Origin: Vibrio salilacus
Lineage (GTDB): Bacteria > Pseudomonadota > Gammaproteobacteria > Enterobacterales > Vibrionaceae
Direction: 5' to 3'
NCBI RefSeq assembly: GCF_002811245.1
Contig: NZ_NIVQ01000002.1
Location: forward strand, 62,001 to 126,000
DNA length: 64,000 bases
Each line of letters begins with the position of its first letter. The stretch's first letter is position 1. A program made the translations under genes and the position numbers. This document shows positions 29,889 through 40,585 of the stretch, in pieces. Below the pieces are notes generated by a model. That model did no database searches and was not told where the DNA came from. It worked only from the letters and a program-made list of their open reading frames with translations.

Positions 29889-30239
29889 TTAGTTCATCAA
29901 CATTGGCCCTAGAGGACGACCACCGACCAAATGCATATGGATGTGATACACCTCCTGACCACCGTGCGGATTGCAGTTCACAATCAGTCGGTAGCCATCT
30001 TCAGCGATGCCTTCTTGTTTGGCTAACTTGCGCGCGACGACGAACATCCGCCCCATCACCACTTCGTCTTCGTCTTCAATATCGTTGACCGTAGGAATCA
30101 ATTTGTTAGGAATAATCAAAATATGGCTAGGTGCACGTGGATTGATGTCGCGAAATGCAGTGACTAGGTCATCTTGGTAGATAACATCCGCTGGGATTTC
30201 CTTACGAATGATTTTACTGAAAATGGTTTCTTCAGCCAT
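29889..30239 (-). CDS. hinT: HIT-family purine nucleoside phosphoramidase HinT
   Basis: 116 residues (E. coli 119) from an ATG with GGAGC upstream. Histidine triad H99-I-H101-M-H103 in [10 protein letters not shown], with the usual C-terminal LGPMLMN. Hydrolyses adenosine phosphoramidates in the cytoplasm. It heads the hinT-to-thiK gene run as in E. coli. Confidence 0.96.
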   Translation of the reverse strand: MAEETIFSKIIRKEIPADVIYQDDLVTAFRDINPRAPSHILIIPNKLIPTVNDIEDEDEVVMGRMFVVARKLAKQEGIAEDGYRLIVNCNPHGGQEVYHIHMHLVGGRPLGPMLMN

Positions 30240-30464
30240 GAAGTGCTCCATAGATATTTGTGCTGGTGGAATCTTTCGCATCGAGTATGCGTCAAGCTTC
30301 GCAAAATCACAATAAAAAACAGTGTTCATGTCAATTAATCATTAAACGCTAATCTATCAATAATAAAATATGTATTGTGCGTCAAAAAATGTATGTCTCA
30401 CTATCCATACAATAGCTTTCTTTTTGTTACATTTTTAAGACATTATTTATTTAGGGAGAGATCC

Positions 30465-32456
30465 ATGAAAGGTTCAGTGATTAGACGCATGTACGCTGGC
30501 TTTGCATTGATCATCATTATGTTCATTGTCACAACATTGATGATGATACGAGGAATGCAGCAAATCCACAGTAACCTTGAGGACGTTTCTAGCACCTCCT
30601 TACCATTGGTGAATCAATCCAACCAAACCAGCGTTGCGCTATTGTCGGCAGATAAACTGTTTAAAGACTTTTTAACCACACAAAGTTTCGAACGCATGGA
30701 CCAATTGGCGTCGCAATTTTCCACCATGAAGCAGGCCTACACGGAGCAACTACAAGCACTTGAGCAAGTGAGTATTGGCCACAAACAATTAGAACAATCC
30801 ATTTCTGAACTGAAGGAAATGGAAGCGGGTTATTTCGCTGAAGCAGAACAAGCCATGGCGAATTACCGCGCCATGTTTGAAGCGCAGGCACAAGTACAAA
30901 AGTCCACGCGTCAATTCCAACGTCTTCACTCTGAATTAAGTGTGGGCATGAAAGAGTATGTTGATGACCAAAGCAGCATTTCAGTCAAAGTGATGGCAAA
31001 AAGTTATTTCATTAAACTCAAAGACGCTGAGGTCACTACATCCGACGCACTAGCCAGCAGTGACACCGAATTTGTTTCGCAAGCCGTCGCGAAAAACAAA
31101 AAAGCGGTGACCCACCTTAACTACGCTTATCGTGGCCTGACGACACAAATGCCAGAAATAAAAAAAGCATTTGATGACTCTGTCCAACAGTTTACTCGTG
31201 ACGTTGGTCAAAAAAACGGGGTACTTGATCAGCACAATACCTACCTAATGGCCAAAGATGCGCTTTATGGCAACATCGCCAGCCTTACCGAACAAGTCGA
31301 TGCCACTATGACGCTGCTTGAGTCATTCAGTGGGTACGCAGAGCAAGGGCTGGCTGACTCTCTCCAAGAAGCGGGGAATGTTTATGAGCAAGGTGTTTTA
31401 CGTTCAATCGTCATTGGTGCGCTTGTTATCTTGATGGCGCTTGCGATCGGTTACCACATTGCTCAAAGCGTTCGTCAACCACTTACTCGTATTTTGCGGA
31501 CGCTCGAATCTCTAACCCAAGGCGATATGACCAAGCGTATCGACATCCGCTACAACAACGAATTTAGTCGCGTCAGCAATCACATCAATTCACTGGCCGA
31601 CAACCTTCATGGCATTTTGGTCAAGCTTAATGATGCATCGGATAATTTGACCCAAACGGCGACCACCAACCAAACAACCTCTTCGCAAGCGCAGAGTCAA
31701 CTTAGCCAACAGCGTGAGCAAACCGCGAATGTCGCGACCGCGATGACGCAAATGGCGCACTCAGTACATGAAGTCGCACAAAGCGCACAAAGCTCTCAGC
31801 AGATGGTCGAGCGTGTTGAGCAAGCCTCAGAGTCTGGTCGTAAAATCATGGGAACGAATATTACCACCATTAACCAACTAGAGACGCGCCTTAACCAATC
31901 AGTCGATGCCGTTAAAGACCTTCAAGCAATGAGCAGCCAGATTGGTACAATTCTCGATGTCATTCGTAATATCGCCGAACAAACCAACCTACTCGCTCTT
32001 AACGCCGCTATTGAAGCGGCTCGCGCAGGCGAACAGGGACGTGGTTTTGCCGTCGTTGCCGATGAAGTTCGCGTGTTGGCTCAACGGACCACACAGTCGA
32101 CCAGTGAGATTGAAAGTATGATTAGCAACTTGCAAGCTAGTTCAACGTCGGCAAATAAAGTAATTCAAAGCTGTATGGATGATATGGATCTGTCAGTCGA
32201 GCAAGCATCGAATGCTAATGGCGCCATGGAAGAGATCCAAGGCTTGATTGTCGAGATCAGCCAAATGAGCGGACATATTTCCCAAGCCGCTGCCGAGCAA
32301 AGCGAAACCACGAGCGATATTGCGCGCAATATTGAAGAGATTAACCTCATTGCCGACAGCAGTTATCAAGCGATGGCTGAAATCGCCCAAACCAGCAGCA
32401 ATCTATCTTCACTCGCCAATCAGCAAGGTGAGCTGGTGCATCGATTTAAGCTCTAG
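30465..32456 (+). CDS. Methyl-accepting chemotaxis protein (HBM-type sensor)
   Basis: 663 residues from the ATG at 30465, preceded by AGGGAGAG. Membrane segment at about 10-30, an all-helical periplasmic domain of about 280 residues (length fits a helical bimodular sensor), second membrane segment near 310-330, HAMP at about 330-385, and the signalling domain with the hairpin tip [20 protein letters not shown] near 501-520. No C-terminal NWETF-type CheR pentapeptide. Ligand unknown. It is single-gene, with a terminator behind it. Confidence 0.93.
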   Translation: MKGSVIRRMYAGFALIIIMFIVTTLMMIRGMQQIHSNLEDVSSTSLPLVNQSNQTSVALLSADKLFKDFLTTQSFERMDQLASQFSTMKQAYTEQLQALEQVSIGHKQLEQSISELKEMEAGYFAEAEQAMANYRAMFEAQAQVQKSTRQFQRLHSELSVGMKEYVDDQSSISVKVMAKSYFIKLKDAEVTTSDALASSDTEFVSQAVAKNKKAVTHLNYAYRGLTTQMPEIKKAFDDSVQQFTRDVGQKNGVLDQHNTYLMAKDALYGNIASLTEQVDATMTLLESFSGYAEQGLADSLQEAGNVYEQGVLRSIVIGALVILMALAIGYHIAQSVRQPLTRILRTLESLTQGDMTKRIDIRYNNEFSRVSNHINSLADNLHGILVKLNDASDNLTQTATTNQTTSSQAQSQLSQQREQTANVATAMTQMAHSVHEVAQSAQSSQQMVERVEQASESGRKIMGTNITTINQLETRLNQSVDAVKDLQAMSSQIGTILDVIRNIAEQTNLLALNAAIEAARAGEQGRGFAVVADEVRVLAQRTTQSTSEIESMISNLQASSTSANKVIQSCMDDMDLSVEQASNANGAMEEIQGLIVEISQMSGHISQAAAEQSETTSDIARNIEEINLIADSSYQAMAEIAQTSSNLSSLANQQGELVHRFKL

Positions 32457-32484
32457 AAAGTCAGTACAGTGTCATTTATCGACA

Positions 32485-32520
32485 AAGGGCGACTATTTTT
32501 CTTAGTCGCCCTTGTTTTTT
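32485..32520 (+). terminator. Terminator after the chemoreceptor gene
   Basis: AAGGGCGACTA and TAGTCGCCCTT arms followed by GTTTTTT. Confidence 0.9.
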
Positions 32521-32598
32521 ATATCCCATGTCATTATATGGTTAATAGGCTTGCCCGTTCTTTGTCACCTTTTCGCAAGCCAATCATGAGGATTTTAT

Positions 32599-33771
32599 AT
32601 GGCAGTTCATGTTGGCATTATCGACCAAGACCCAGTTCGCCTGGTCACGCCACTGCTTGACAACCGTTCCATCAGTAAACATATCGTATTTATTGGCGTT
32701 GCAACACAAAAGGACATGTTCCTGCGCTTGCATAGCGTGCTAGCAAAGAGAAATATTACCTCTGAATTTTTTCAAGTCCCTAACGTCGCCACCACTTCAA
32801 CTATCAAACAAGCGGTTTACACTCTCGCTGAAGATTTAAAAACACGTGGTGAAGAAGTGAAACTCAACGCCAGTTGTGGCCTACGTCATCGTTTGTTGTC
32901 TGTTTACGAGATTTTTCGCACCTATCACTGGCCTATTTTCGTAGTCGAGCCGAGTAGTGACCGTTTATGCTGGCTCTATCCCGACGGCAAAGAAGATACC
33001 CAAGTTCAAGACCGCATCACTATTTCTGACTACTTGACGATATTTGGCGCTCGCGGTGAGTTCAGTGATCATCAACTACCAGCGTTATTGGATCAGAAAC
33101 TATATCAATTAGGTGAACGTTGGGCCAGCAATGCTCTGGAGCTTGGTCCCGGTCTTGCGACCCTAAACTACTTAGCTACCACTTGTCGCAAAGAACAACG
33201 TCTTGATGTCGCTCTGTCTGAAAAGCAGCAGGGGTATCGCGAGCTGAACATGTTGCTCAACGACTTGGTCGAAACGAACATTGCCAGCTATCAAGGTGGC
33301 GTTTTAACCTTTATCAACGAAGACGCACGCCGCTTTTCCAACGGCGAATGGCTAGAAACCTTAGTACATAGTACCGTACGTCAGATCCAACAAGACATGC
33401 CGACCATACAAGACCGTTCGCTTAATGTTCAGGTTTATCGTCAACGTGGTGAGAAAGAAATACGCAATGAACTTGATGTAGCGTCAGTGGTCAATAACAA
33501 ACTTCACATCATCGAGTGCAAGACCAAAGGCATGCGCGACGATGGCGACGATACCCTGTATAAGCTTGAATCTTTGCGTGATCTTCTGGGTGGTCTTCAA
33601 GCGCGCGCGATGTTGGTCAGTTTCCGCCCTTTACGTCATAACGACATCACTCGCGCCGAAGATTTAGGCTTAGCGCTGATTGGTCCTGATGAACTCAAAA
33701 ATTTGAAACATTACTTAACCAAATGGTTTAAAGAAGCCGGAGGCAGCGACGAAGCGTATCCAGATTGTTAA
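32599..33771 (+). CDS. DUF1887 protein: CARF domain plus PD-(D/E)xK nuclease (Card1/Can2-like)
   Basis: 390 residues. The family includes V. cholerae VC1899 and is related to Card1/Can2, CRISPR ancillary nucleases switched on by cyclic oligoadenylate. Residues 1-140 fit a CARF (Rossmann-like) domain; the usual ligand loop N-x-T-G-G-T-K reads N90-A-S-C-G-L-R. The C-terminal half carries a PD-(D/E)xK core: E250/E253, D293, and E306-C-K308, so the nuclease looks intact. There are no cas genes, Cas10 or arrays in the window. AGGA precedes the ATG. It sits between a chemoreceptor and fadR, conserved vibrio backbone. Role unknown. Confidence 0.85.
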   Translation: MAVHVGIIDQDPVRLVTPLLDNRSISKHIVFIGVATQKDMFLRLHSVLAKRNITSEFFQVPNVATTSTIKQAVYTLAEDLKTRGEEVKLNASCGLRHRLLSVYEIFRTYHWPIFVVEPSSDRLCWLYPDGKEDTQVQDRITISDYLTIFGARGEFSDHQLPALLDQKLYQLGERWASNALELGPGLATLNYLATTCRKEQRLDVALSEKQQGYRELNMLLNDLVETNIASYQGGVLTFINEDARRFSNGEWLETLVHSTVRQIQQDMPTIQDRSLNVQVYRQRGEKEIRNELDVASVVNNKLHIIECKTKGMRDDGDDTLYKLESLRDLLGGLQARAMLVSFRPLRHNDITRAEDLGLALIGPDELKNLKHYLTKWFKEAGGSDEAYPDC

Positions 33772-33784
33772 CCTCTGATATAAG

Positions 33785-33808
33785 AAAACCGCCAGAAGGC
33801 GGTTTTTT
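33785..33808. terminator. Terminator between the DUF1887 gene and fadR
   Basis: AACCGCC and GGCGGTT arms with an AGAA loop, then seven T on the plus strand; convergent genes. Confidence 0.85.
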
Positions 33809-33827
33809 ATATCAATAAAACAATCTT

Positions 33828-34667
33828 TTAGCTGTCGTCTTCGGTGAAGTTGGTTGGTAAAGTGGTTTTCATCTGATTCCAGATCTGCGCACTCTCAATC
33901 CCGTAATGACGCACCACAGCCAGAACTTGCTCTCGATTGCCAGTTTGACATACTTCAAGAAGATCGCGATAGAAGGTTAGCGCTAACTCGCGTGCTTCTG
34001 GATTGGAGAAATAGTAACTGCCGACGCGATCATAAAGCTTTTTAATACCATTAAAAATCAAACCATAGATCTGGTTACCAGAGTGGAATGCTAAGCGTTG
34101 GAACAACATATAGTCATAAAAGTTAAACGTTTTAGCGATTAAAGCGGACTGGCGCTTGGTGTGATCTTTTTCGCTTTCACCTTTGATGTGCTGACGAATT
34201 TTGTCGGCATAAGGTGATGTTTCCATAAACACATCCCAAGACTCCGCGGCAATCAAAGCTTCACACGACGAGATGACATTGTTGATGGTTTTCTCAGACG
34301 CCTCTTTATTGGCTTTAAACGCATAACTCATAAAAATAGGGCTGATATTGGTACGTGCTGCAAGCAAATCTTCAACGATAGAGGTAGCATTCTCAGCATC
34401 AAGCGTCATCAATGTGTCGAGGATATGCAAACCAGACGTTTCCATAAACTGATTAACACGAGTTGGTTTACCATGCTGAATCGTAAGCCAGCCGTCACGA
34501 GCAAGTCGCTGCAGTACTTCACGAAGTGTGGTGCGTGTTACGCCAATTAGTTCAGAGAGCTCACGTTCTGCTGGTAAAATTGAACCAGGTGGAAAACGCC
34601 CTTTCCAAATACTCTCAATAATGTATTTTTCTGCGAATCCTGCGGGGCTCTTTGCCTTAATGACCAT
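33828..34667 (-). CDS. fadR: Fatty acid metabolism regulator FadR
   Basis: 279 residues, 40 longer than E. coli FadR (239). A GntR winged helix at 1-75 ([20 protein letters not shown]) is followed by the acyl-CoA-binding helical domain. The extra residues fall at about 138-177, where vibrio FadR carries an insertion that adds a second ligand site. It represses beta-oxidation and activates fatty acid synthesis. Divergent from nhaB, the same neighbour as in E. coli. Confidence 0.96.
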   Translation of the reverse strand: MVIKAKSPAGFAEKYIIESIWKGRFPPGSILPAERELSELIGVTRTTLREVLQRLARDGWLTIQHGKPTRVNQFMETSGLHILDTLMTLDAENATSIVEDLLAARTNISPIFMSYAFKANKEASEKTINNVISSCEALIAAESWDVFMETSPYADKIRQHIKGESEKDHTKRQSALIAKTFNFYDYMLFQRLAFHSGNQIYGLIFNGIKKLYDRVGSYYFSNPEARELALTFYRDLLEVCQTGNREQVLAVVRHYGIESAQIWNQMKTTLPTNFTEDDS

Positions 34668-35334
34668 TTATATCTTATCCAAACTTGTTTTTATGGGTCT
34701 AATGAAACTCATCATACCACTACTTATAAAATATCGGAAACCAAGAGTCAGTCAACATAATGTTCAAACACGATAGAGTAAAAACTTTAAGTATGGCTAG
34801 ATTTGATAGGTGTGGCTCACAAGACAAAATGCAGCTATTTATCAATTTAACAAAGTTAAAACACGCCCTAGACTCCGTCAATTGTCACATCATGTATGAA
34901 ATGTTAGTTTTAAAAAATGCAAAATAAACCACTATTTCCATTCGATAATATTACATAGAGATCCTTATTCAATGCTTTCAGCACCTTGTTTCCACCAACG
35001 CTCATTTTTAACCACTCTCAATCGTGAGTAACGCCACTTTGATCGCGTTTTTAAACAAAAGTTTACCGTCTCAATCATGAATCTTATTTTCTAATTGACT
35101 AAATTTCGCTGAAGAGTAGAGTGACGACCGAAAAAGGAGTGCTTGTCTTTCTCAGGGAGTGACTTAGCAAGACCACATGGTTGTGGAAAGAATGTTGTTT
35201 TTCTAAGTCACTGTTGCATCGGACCCGTTTTCGACGCAGAAACGCCTTTCGTTTCGTATTTGTCTCACATTGCCCGACAATGGATGCAAGCATAAGCAGT
35301 GTCTAGTTATAACAACATTAAGAGTATCTAAATC
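34668..35334. other. 667-base divergent region between fadR and nhaB
   Basis: No convincing gene: short frames in it lack ribosome sites and family likeness. The left part is AT-rich and should hold the fadR promoter. The right part (35100-35334) has strong folding potential on the nhaB strand and is described separately. Confidence 0.6.
35159..35289 (+). promoter_or_regulatory. Structured 5' leader of nhaB (candidate cis-regulatory RNA)
   Basis: Hairpin A: GTGACTTAG (35159-35167) with CTAAGTCAC (35203-35211), containing an inner CCACA/TGTGG hairpin. Junction B: TTGCATC (35214-35220) with GATGCAA (35283-35289) encloses two competing hairpins sharing one strand: CGTTT (35226-35230) with AAACG (35240-35244), or GAAACG (35239-35244) with CGTTTC (35250-35255). 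Located 46 to 176 bases before the nhaB ATG. No known riboswitch was recognised by eye. Confidence 0.45.
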
Positions 35335-36924
35335 ATGCCGATGTCACTCGGGAATGCATTTATTAAGAACTTTCTTGGTAAAGCCCCAGATTGGTACAAA
35401 ATTGCCATCATTTCATTTCTTATTATCAACCCAATTGTTTTCTTCCTTGTTGATCCCTTTGTCGCTGGTTGGCTGCTGGTTGCCGAATTTATTTTTACTC
35501 TGGCAATGGCACTAAAATGTTACCCATTACAGCCTGGTGGTTTATTGGCGATAGAAGCCATTGCAATTGGCATGACCAGTCCAGAGCAAGTCAAACATGA
35601 ATTGGTCGCTAACATTGAAGTGTTATTGTTACTTGTCTTTATGGTGGCTGGCATCTACTTCATGAAACAGTTGTTGCTGTTTATCTTCACAAAGATTTTG
35701 CTTGGTATTCGCTCGAAAAGTATGCTCTCACTAGCGTTCTGTTTCGCGGCGGCGTTTCTTTCCGCTTTCCTTGATGCACTAACCGTCATCGCTGTCGTGA
35801 TCAGTGTCGCGGTGGGCTTTTATGCGATTTACCACAAAGTCGCTTCAGGCCAGACGCCACAGTCTTCTCATGACCACACACAAGATGACCACCTTTCAGA
35901 ACTAACCCGTGACGATTTAGAGAATTATCGCGCCTTCTTACGCTCTTTGTTGATGCATGCTGGTGTTGGTACTGCTCTTGGTGGCGTTATGACTATGGTT
36001 GGTGAGCCGCAAAACTTGATTATTGCCGATCAAGCAGGTTGGCTGTTCGGTGAATTTATTATTCGTATGTTACCAGTGACTGCCCCGGTGTTTGTTTGTG
36101 GCTTAGCAACCTGTGTACTGGTCGAAAAAATGAAAGTCTTTGGCTACGGTGCAAAACTGCCTGATAATGTACGCCAGATCCTAGTGGATTTCGATGCTGA
36201 AGAGCGTAAAAATCGAACCAAACAGGACGTTGCCAAGTTGTGGATTCAAGGTATCATAGCAATGTGGTTAATCGTTGCACTCGCTCTTCACCTTGCTGCT
36301 GTTGGTTTGATCGGCTTGTCAGTCATCATTCTCGCAACCTCTTTCACCGGGGTTATCGAAGAGCACGCAATGGGTAAAGCCTTTGAAGAAGCACTGCCCT
36401 TCACTGCCCTGCTGGCCGTGTTCTTTTCTATTGTCGCAGTGATTATTGACCAACAACTGTTTAAACCCGTCATTGATATGGTACTGCACGTTGAAGACAA
36501 AGGCACTCAGTTAGCCCTGTTCTATGTCGCAAACGGGCTGCTGTCTATGGTGTCGGATAACGTCTTTGTCGGTACGGTTTACATCAATGAAGTAAAAACA
36601 GCCCTCGTTGAAGGCCTGATTACTCGTGACCAGTTTGACCTACTCGCTGTGGCCATCAATACCGGAACTAACCTTCCATCAGTTGCAACGCCAAATGGCC
36701 AAGCTGCGTTTTTATTCTTGCTCACTTCCGCACTCGCGCCATTAATTCGTCTTTCTTACGGACGAATGGTGATTATGGCTCTGCCTTACACCGTAGTACT
36801 GGCTGTTGTTGGCTTTGCCGGTATTGTGTTCTTAGTCGACCCAATGACCACATGGTTTTATGATGCAGGTTGGATTGTGCACCACACAAGTGATGTGACT
36901 CACGCGGTCTCTAACAGCCATTAA
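35335..36924 (+). CDS. nhaB: Na+/H+ antiporter NhaB
   Basis: 529 residues (E. coli 513), about 12 membrane segments. NhaB-type sequence throughout, for example [20 protein letters not shown] and [17 protein letters not shown]. It expels Na+ in exchange for protons and matters for marine bacteria. AAGAG lies upstream of the ATG; a second ATG two codons on is possible. Long leader with folding potential precedes it. Confidence 0.96.
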   Translation: MPMSLGNAFIKNFLGKAPDWYKIAIISFLIINPIVFFLVDPFVAGWLLVAEFIFTLAMALKCYPLQPGGLLAIEAIAIGMTSPEQVKHELVANIEVLLLLVFMVAGIYFMKQLLLFIFTKILLGIRSKSMLSLAFCFAAAFLSAFLDALTVIAVVISVAVGFYAIYHKVASGQTPQSSHDHTQDDHLSELTRDDLENYRAFLRSLLMHAGVGTALGGVMTMVGEPQNLIIADQAGWLFGEFIIRMLPVTAPVFVCGLATCVLVEKMKVFGYGAKLPDNVRQILVDFDAEERKNRTKQDVAKLWIQGIIAMWLIVALALHLAAVGLIGLSVIILATSFTGVIEEHAMGKAFEEALPFTALLAVFFSIVAVIIDQQLFKPVIDMVLHVEDKGTQLALFYVANGLLSMVSDNVFVGTVYINEVKTALVEGLITRDQFDLLAVAINTGTNLPSVATPNGQAAFLFLLTSALAPLIRLSYGRMVIMALPYTVVLAVVGFAGIVFLVDPMTTWFYDAGWIVHHTSDVTHAVSNSH

Positions 36925-36972
36925 TCGTTAAACGCTGCAAAGTTTTTGTTGCGAACGAAACTTTTCCACGCT

Positions 36973-37003
36973 AAAAAGCTCTGATAAGTCAGAGCTTTTT
37001 TAT
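36973..37003 (+). terminator. Terminator after nhaB
   Basis: AAAAAGCTCTGA and TCAGAGCTTTTT arms with a 4-nt loop. Confidence 0.88.
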
Positions 37004-37020
37004 TACTACAGGAAACCAGT

Positions 37021-37545
37021 GTGACTATCTTTTCCACTTTAAACACTTTTTCAAAACAACGTCTGTCGTGGGCACTGCTGCTTTTATTCGTTGTCTTCTT
37101 TGAAGCATGCGCCCTGTTTTTTCAGCACGTTATGATGTTGTCACCTTGCGTTATGTGTATCTATGAGCGCGTGGCTATGCTCGGTATCGGTGGTGCAGCC
37201 CTGATTGGCTTAATAGCACCAGAGCAGCCTATTCTGCGTTGGCTTGGCCTTGGTTTATGGGCCGCAAGTGCTTACAAAGGCTTAGCGTTATCAATGCAGC
37301 ACGTCGACTACCAGTTCAATCCATCTCCGTTTGCAACCTGTGACTTGTTTGTCGTCTTCCCTGACTGGGCGCCCCTTAATCAGTGGGCTCCATGGATGTT
37401 TGAAGCTTACGGTGATTGTAGCAAAGTGGTTTGGCAGTTCCTGACGCTTTCGATGCCACAATGGCTCGTGGTCATCTTTGCCGCTAATCTGATTGCGCTC
37501 GCCTTTATTGTGATCGCTCAGTTTGTTAAAGGTAAAAACGAGTAG
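37021..37545 (+). CDS. dsbB: Disulfide bond formation protein DsbB
   Basis: 174 residues from a GTG preceded by AGGAAA. Four membrane segments; first periplasmic pair C43-V-M-C46, second pair C107 and C133. Reoxidises DsbA and passes electrons to quinone. It lies between nhaB and ftsK, convergent with ftsK. Confidence 0.96.
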   Translation: MTIFSTLNTFSKQRLSWALLLLFVVFFEACALFFQHVMMLSPCVMCIYERVAMLGIGGAALIGLIAPEQPILRWLGLGLWAASAYKGLALSMQHVDYQFNPSPFATCDLFVVFPDWAPLNQWAPWMFEAYGDCSKVVWQFLTLSMPQWLVVIFAANLIALAFIVIAQFVKGKNE

Positions 37546-37581
37546 CGAGTAAATATTTAAGGGTTGATATCATGTCAACCC

Positions 37582-40404
37582 CTAGTTCATCTCACGACCA
37601 GGTGCTGGCGCCAATACTTCGCGGTTACCATTGTGCCCCGGAGCACTGACAATCCCTTGCACTTCAAGTTGCTCAACAATGCGTGCAGCGCGGTTATAGC
37701 CAATCTTAAAGCGGCGTTGAACACCTGAGACTGAACCGCGACGCGACTGAACCACGTGTTCCACCACTTGATCAAACAACGGATCCATTTCTTCATCACC
37801 TTCTGGCTTTTCACCCGGTAGCAAGCCTTCTGGCCCTTGGTCACCATTGGTGATCTCATCAATATAGTTTGGCTTACCGCGTGCTTTCCAGTTATTGACC
37901 ACAGCATGAACATCATCATCTGAAGCAAAGGCACCGTGGACTCGAGTCGTATGACTAGAACCTGGCGGCAAGTACAACATATCACCCATGCCCAATAGCG
38001 ACTCTGCACCGCCTTGATCAAGAATGGTACGAGAATCTGTTTTGGTGGATACCGTAAACGCAACACGGGTTGGAATATTGGCTTTAATCAAGCCAGTAAT
38101 AACATCAACAGATGGACGCTGGGTTGCCAAGATCAAGTGAATACCTGCTGCGCGTGCTTTTTGCGCTAAGCGAGCAATCAGCTCTTCTACTTTCTTACCC
38201 ACGACCATCATAAGATCGGCAAACTCATCCACCACCACCACAATATAAGGTAGCTTTTCAAGCAAGGGCGCTTGCTCATCCATACTGTCACCCGCCTGCC
38301 ATAACGGATCGTGGATTGGGTGACCTGCTTCTGCCGCCATCTTGAGTTTGTCATTAAAGCCTTTGATGTTTCGCACACCAAGTGCCGACATCAATTTATA
38401 ACGGCGCTCCATTTCCCCTACACACCAACGCAGTGCATTGGACGCATCCTTCATGTCGGTAACCACTTCAGACAGCAAGTGAGGAATACCTTCATAAATA
38501 GACAGTTCCAACATCTTAGGGTCAATCATGATAAAGCGAACATCTTCTGGCGTTGATTTGTACAACATACTCAGAATCATAACGTTAACACCAACTGACT
38601 TACCCGAACCTGTGGTGCCCGCCACCAACACGTGCGGCATCTTCGACAGATCAGCCACGACCGCTTCACCGGCAATATCTTGGCCAAGAACCACCGTCGT
38701 TGGCGATTTAGCTTCAATGAATTGCTGACTACCGATCACATCTGAGAAGTAAACGGTCTGACGACTCATATTCGGCAACTCTAAACCGACATAAGGTTTG
38801 CCGGGAATCACTTCTACCACTCGCACCGCCATAGCCGACAATGAGCGTGCCAAATCCATCGAAAGACTCGATATACGGCTGACTTTCACTCCTGGCGCTA
38901 AATCAAGCTCAAAACGGGTAATCACTGGCCCTGGGAAAATATCAACCACCGTCGCCTGAATCTTATAATCGGCCAATTTAGCTTCGACCAAACGTGCGAT
39001 ATGTTCGAGCGCGTCGCGATCGATGAAGTTCTCACGCTTCTCTGGATGATAAAGCAGTTCTAGCGTTGGCATTGGTTCTTCGGGCTTAGGCAAGTTTGGC
39101 TCTTGCTGAACCAAGAATGGGTTTTGCTGTGCGGCGACTTTAGCTTGCGCCTCTTCGACTAAGCTATGTAATGCTGACGCATCGTGGTCAGCCGCTTGCT
39201 CTTCAACGACATCGAAAGAGGAAATCGTTGGCTGTTTAAACTCTGATTCCGGCTCTATCTCAGTGGTAATTTGGTCCAGTTCAGTATCACTAATGCTCGG
39301 TTGGTAGACGCTTTCATCAACCTCATCTTGATGCCATGGCATTCCCTCATCCACTAAGATTTCGTCACCTTTTGCTGCAATAGACTCAGTATGGGTTTGA
39401 GGTGATTCAAATAGCGCTTGCGGTACATTTTGAGACGCTTGTTGCTCAGCCGCGAAGTCACCTTGACTAAACGCCGCCTGCTCTAACTCTTCAATTGTGG
39501 CGTTTAACTGGATGTTACGATCAGGTTCAACGGTATACTCGGGGGGGGGTGTTATCTCTCGCGTTTCAACGGGTTTTGGTGGCGATACCGTTGCCGCCGC
39601 TTCTGGCATATGAATATTGAAACGGCGTGGCAAATCATCCCCTTGCGTATTGGTCAAAGGTGATGCTGATGGTTCATTTTTGACCGATGATGCGACTGGG
39701 GTTTCAGCGTGTATTTCTGAGTAATGGTTTAATTCGGCCTCGATCACTTCATCATTATGACCACGCACTTTGTTGACCAATGCAGTGAGTAGTGCAATGG
39801 TTTTCTCTCCTAACCACTCAACAATGCTCAACCAAGAGATACCAGTTAAAAGCGTAAATCCAGCTCCCCACAGAAATAGCAGAACCAAAGTGGTGCCTAA
39901 AAGATTAAGTGTCGGTAGAGCTAGGCTAGTCAGCACATCACCAATCACACCACCAGAGGAAAAATACCAGATATCATCAAAGTTAATGTCTGCTAATCCG
40001 CAGCTGGTCAATATTAATACCGTCAACCCAAGTAGACGCGTGCCCCACAACATTAGGTCAAGCTGCTCATCTTCGTCACGCTTACGTAACATCACCCATG
40101 CGGTCGCACTGATAACCAAAGGTAATGCATAAGCCAAAGAGCCAAAAGTGAAAAACAAGCTGTCCGCAAGCCAAGCGCCAACTACGCCTCCAGCGTTGTC
40201 GATCTCTCCTCCCCAAGCAGTTTGAGACCACGAGGGGTCCGCAGCGCTATAGGTTAACAGGGCAACAGATAAAAGTATCGACGCAAGCACCACGACAATC
40301 AGGCTACACTCTTGCAGGCGCTGCGGCCCATTAAGACGTGAAGGCTGAGAGTCTTCACCTGTTTTAATGATAGTTTTCACTTTAGCTTTGGTCTCTTTGA
40401 ACAT
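37582..40404 (-). CDS. ftsK: DNA translocase FtsK
   Basis: 940 residues from an ATG at 40404. Four N-terminal membrane segments (about residues 30-190), an acidic, Pro/Gln-rich linker to about 440, then the motor domain with Walker [10 protein letters not shown] near 595, and the winged-helix gamma domain ([19 protein letters not shown]) that reads KOPS sites. It pumps chromosomes through the septum and activates XerCD at dif. The linker is much shorter than in E. coli (1329 residues overall). A run of nine C on the coding strand lies in the linker. Confidence 0.96.
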   Translation of the reverse strand: MFKETKAKVKTIIKTGEDSQPSRLNGPQRLQECSLIVVVLASILLSVALLTYSAADPSWSQTAWGGEIDNAGGVVGAWLADSLFFTFGSLAYALPLVISATAWVMLRKRDEDEQLDLMLWGTRLLGLTVLILTSCGLADINFDDIWYFSSGGVIGDVLTSLALPTLNLLGTTLVLLFLWGAGFTLLTGISWLSIVEWLGEKTIALLTALVNKVRGHNDEVIEAELNHYSEIHAETPVASSVKNEPSASPLTNTQGDDLPRRFNIHMPEAAATVSPPKPVETREITPPPEYTVEPDRNIQLNATIEELEQAAFSQGDFAAEQQASQNVPQALFESPQTHTESIAAKGDEILVDEGMPWHQDEVDESVYQPSISDTELDQITTEIEPESEFKQPTISSFDVVEEQAADHDASALHSLVEEAQAKVAAQQNPFLVQQEPNLPKPEEPMPTLELLYHPEKRENFIDRDALEHIARLVEAKLADYKIQATVVDIFPGPVITRFELDLAPGVKVSRISSLSMDLARSLSAMAVRVVEVIPGKPYVGLELPNMSRQTVYFSDVIGSQQFIEAKSPTTVVLGQDIAGEAVVADLSKMPHVLVAGTTGSGKSVGVNVMILSMLYKSTPEDVRFIMIDPKMLELSIYEGIPHLLSEVVTDMKDASNALRWCVGEMERRYKLMSALGVRNIKGFNDKLKMAAEAGHPIHDPLWQAGDSMDEQAPLLEKLPYIVVVVDEFADLMMVVGKKVEELIARLAQKARAAGIHLILATQRPSVDVITGLIKANIPTRVAFTVSTKTDSRTILDQGGAESLLGMGDMLYLPPGSSHTTRVHGAFASDDDVHAVVNNWKARGKPNYIDEITNGDQGPEGLLPGEKPEGDEEMDPLFDQVVEHVVQSRRGSVSGVQRRFKIGYNRAARIVEQLEVQGIVSAPGHNGNREVLAPAPGREMN

Positions 40405-40460
40405 AACCAACTTAATCTTTAGATGACCCGAATCTATCCCGAATAGGGTCTGAATAATAA

Positions 40461-40498
40461 GAAAAAAAATAGCCCGAGCAGTACTCTGCTCGGACTAT
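40461..40498 (-). terminator. Terminator after lrp
   Basis: CCGAGCAG and CTGCTCGG arms, extended by ATAG/CTAT, with a run of eight T on the minus strand. It lies between lrp and ftsK, so ftsK needs its own promoter. Confidence 0.88.
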
Positions 40499-40585
40499 CG
40501 ATTTAACCATATCAAGGGCCAAAACCCAATTGCTTAAAGTCAGAATATGGAAAGCTATTGAAACTTGAAGCTTAAGTTATAAAAA

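Noticed and set aside
32599-33771. Possible CRISPR locus around the CARF-nuclease
   Set aside because: No direct-repeat array, Cas10 or cas genes on either side; neighbours are a chemoreceptor and fadR.
35099-35293. 64-codon minus frame upstream of nhaB
   Set aside because: It coincides with the hairpin-rich nhaB leader, and its basic composition fits structured RNA complement rather than a protein.
35100-35334. Lysine riboswitch upstream of nhaB
   Set aside because: A few L-box-like words (AGAG, GGAAAG) occur, but the ordered core and five-helix layout are not present.
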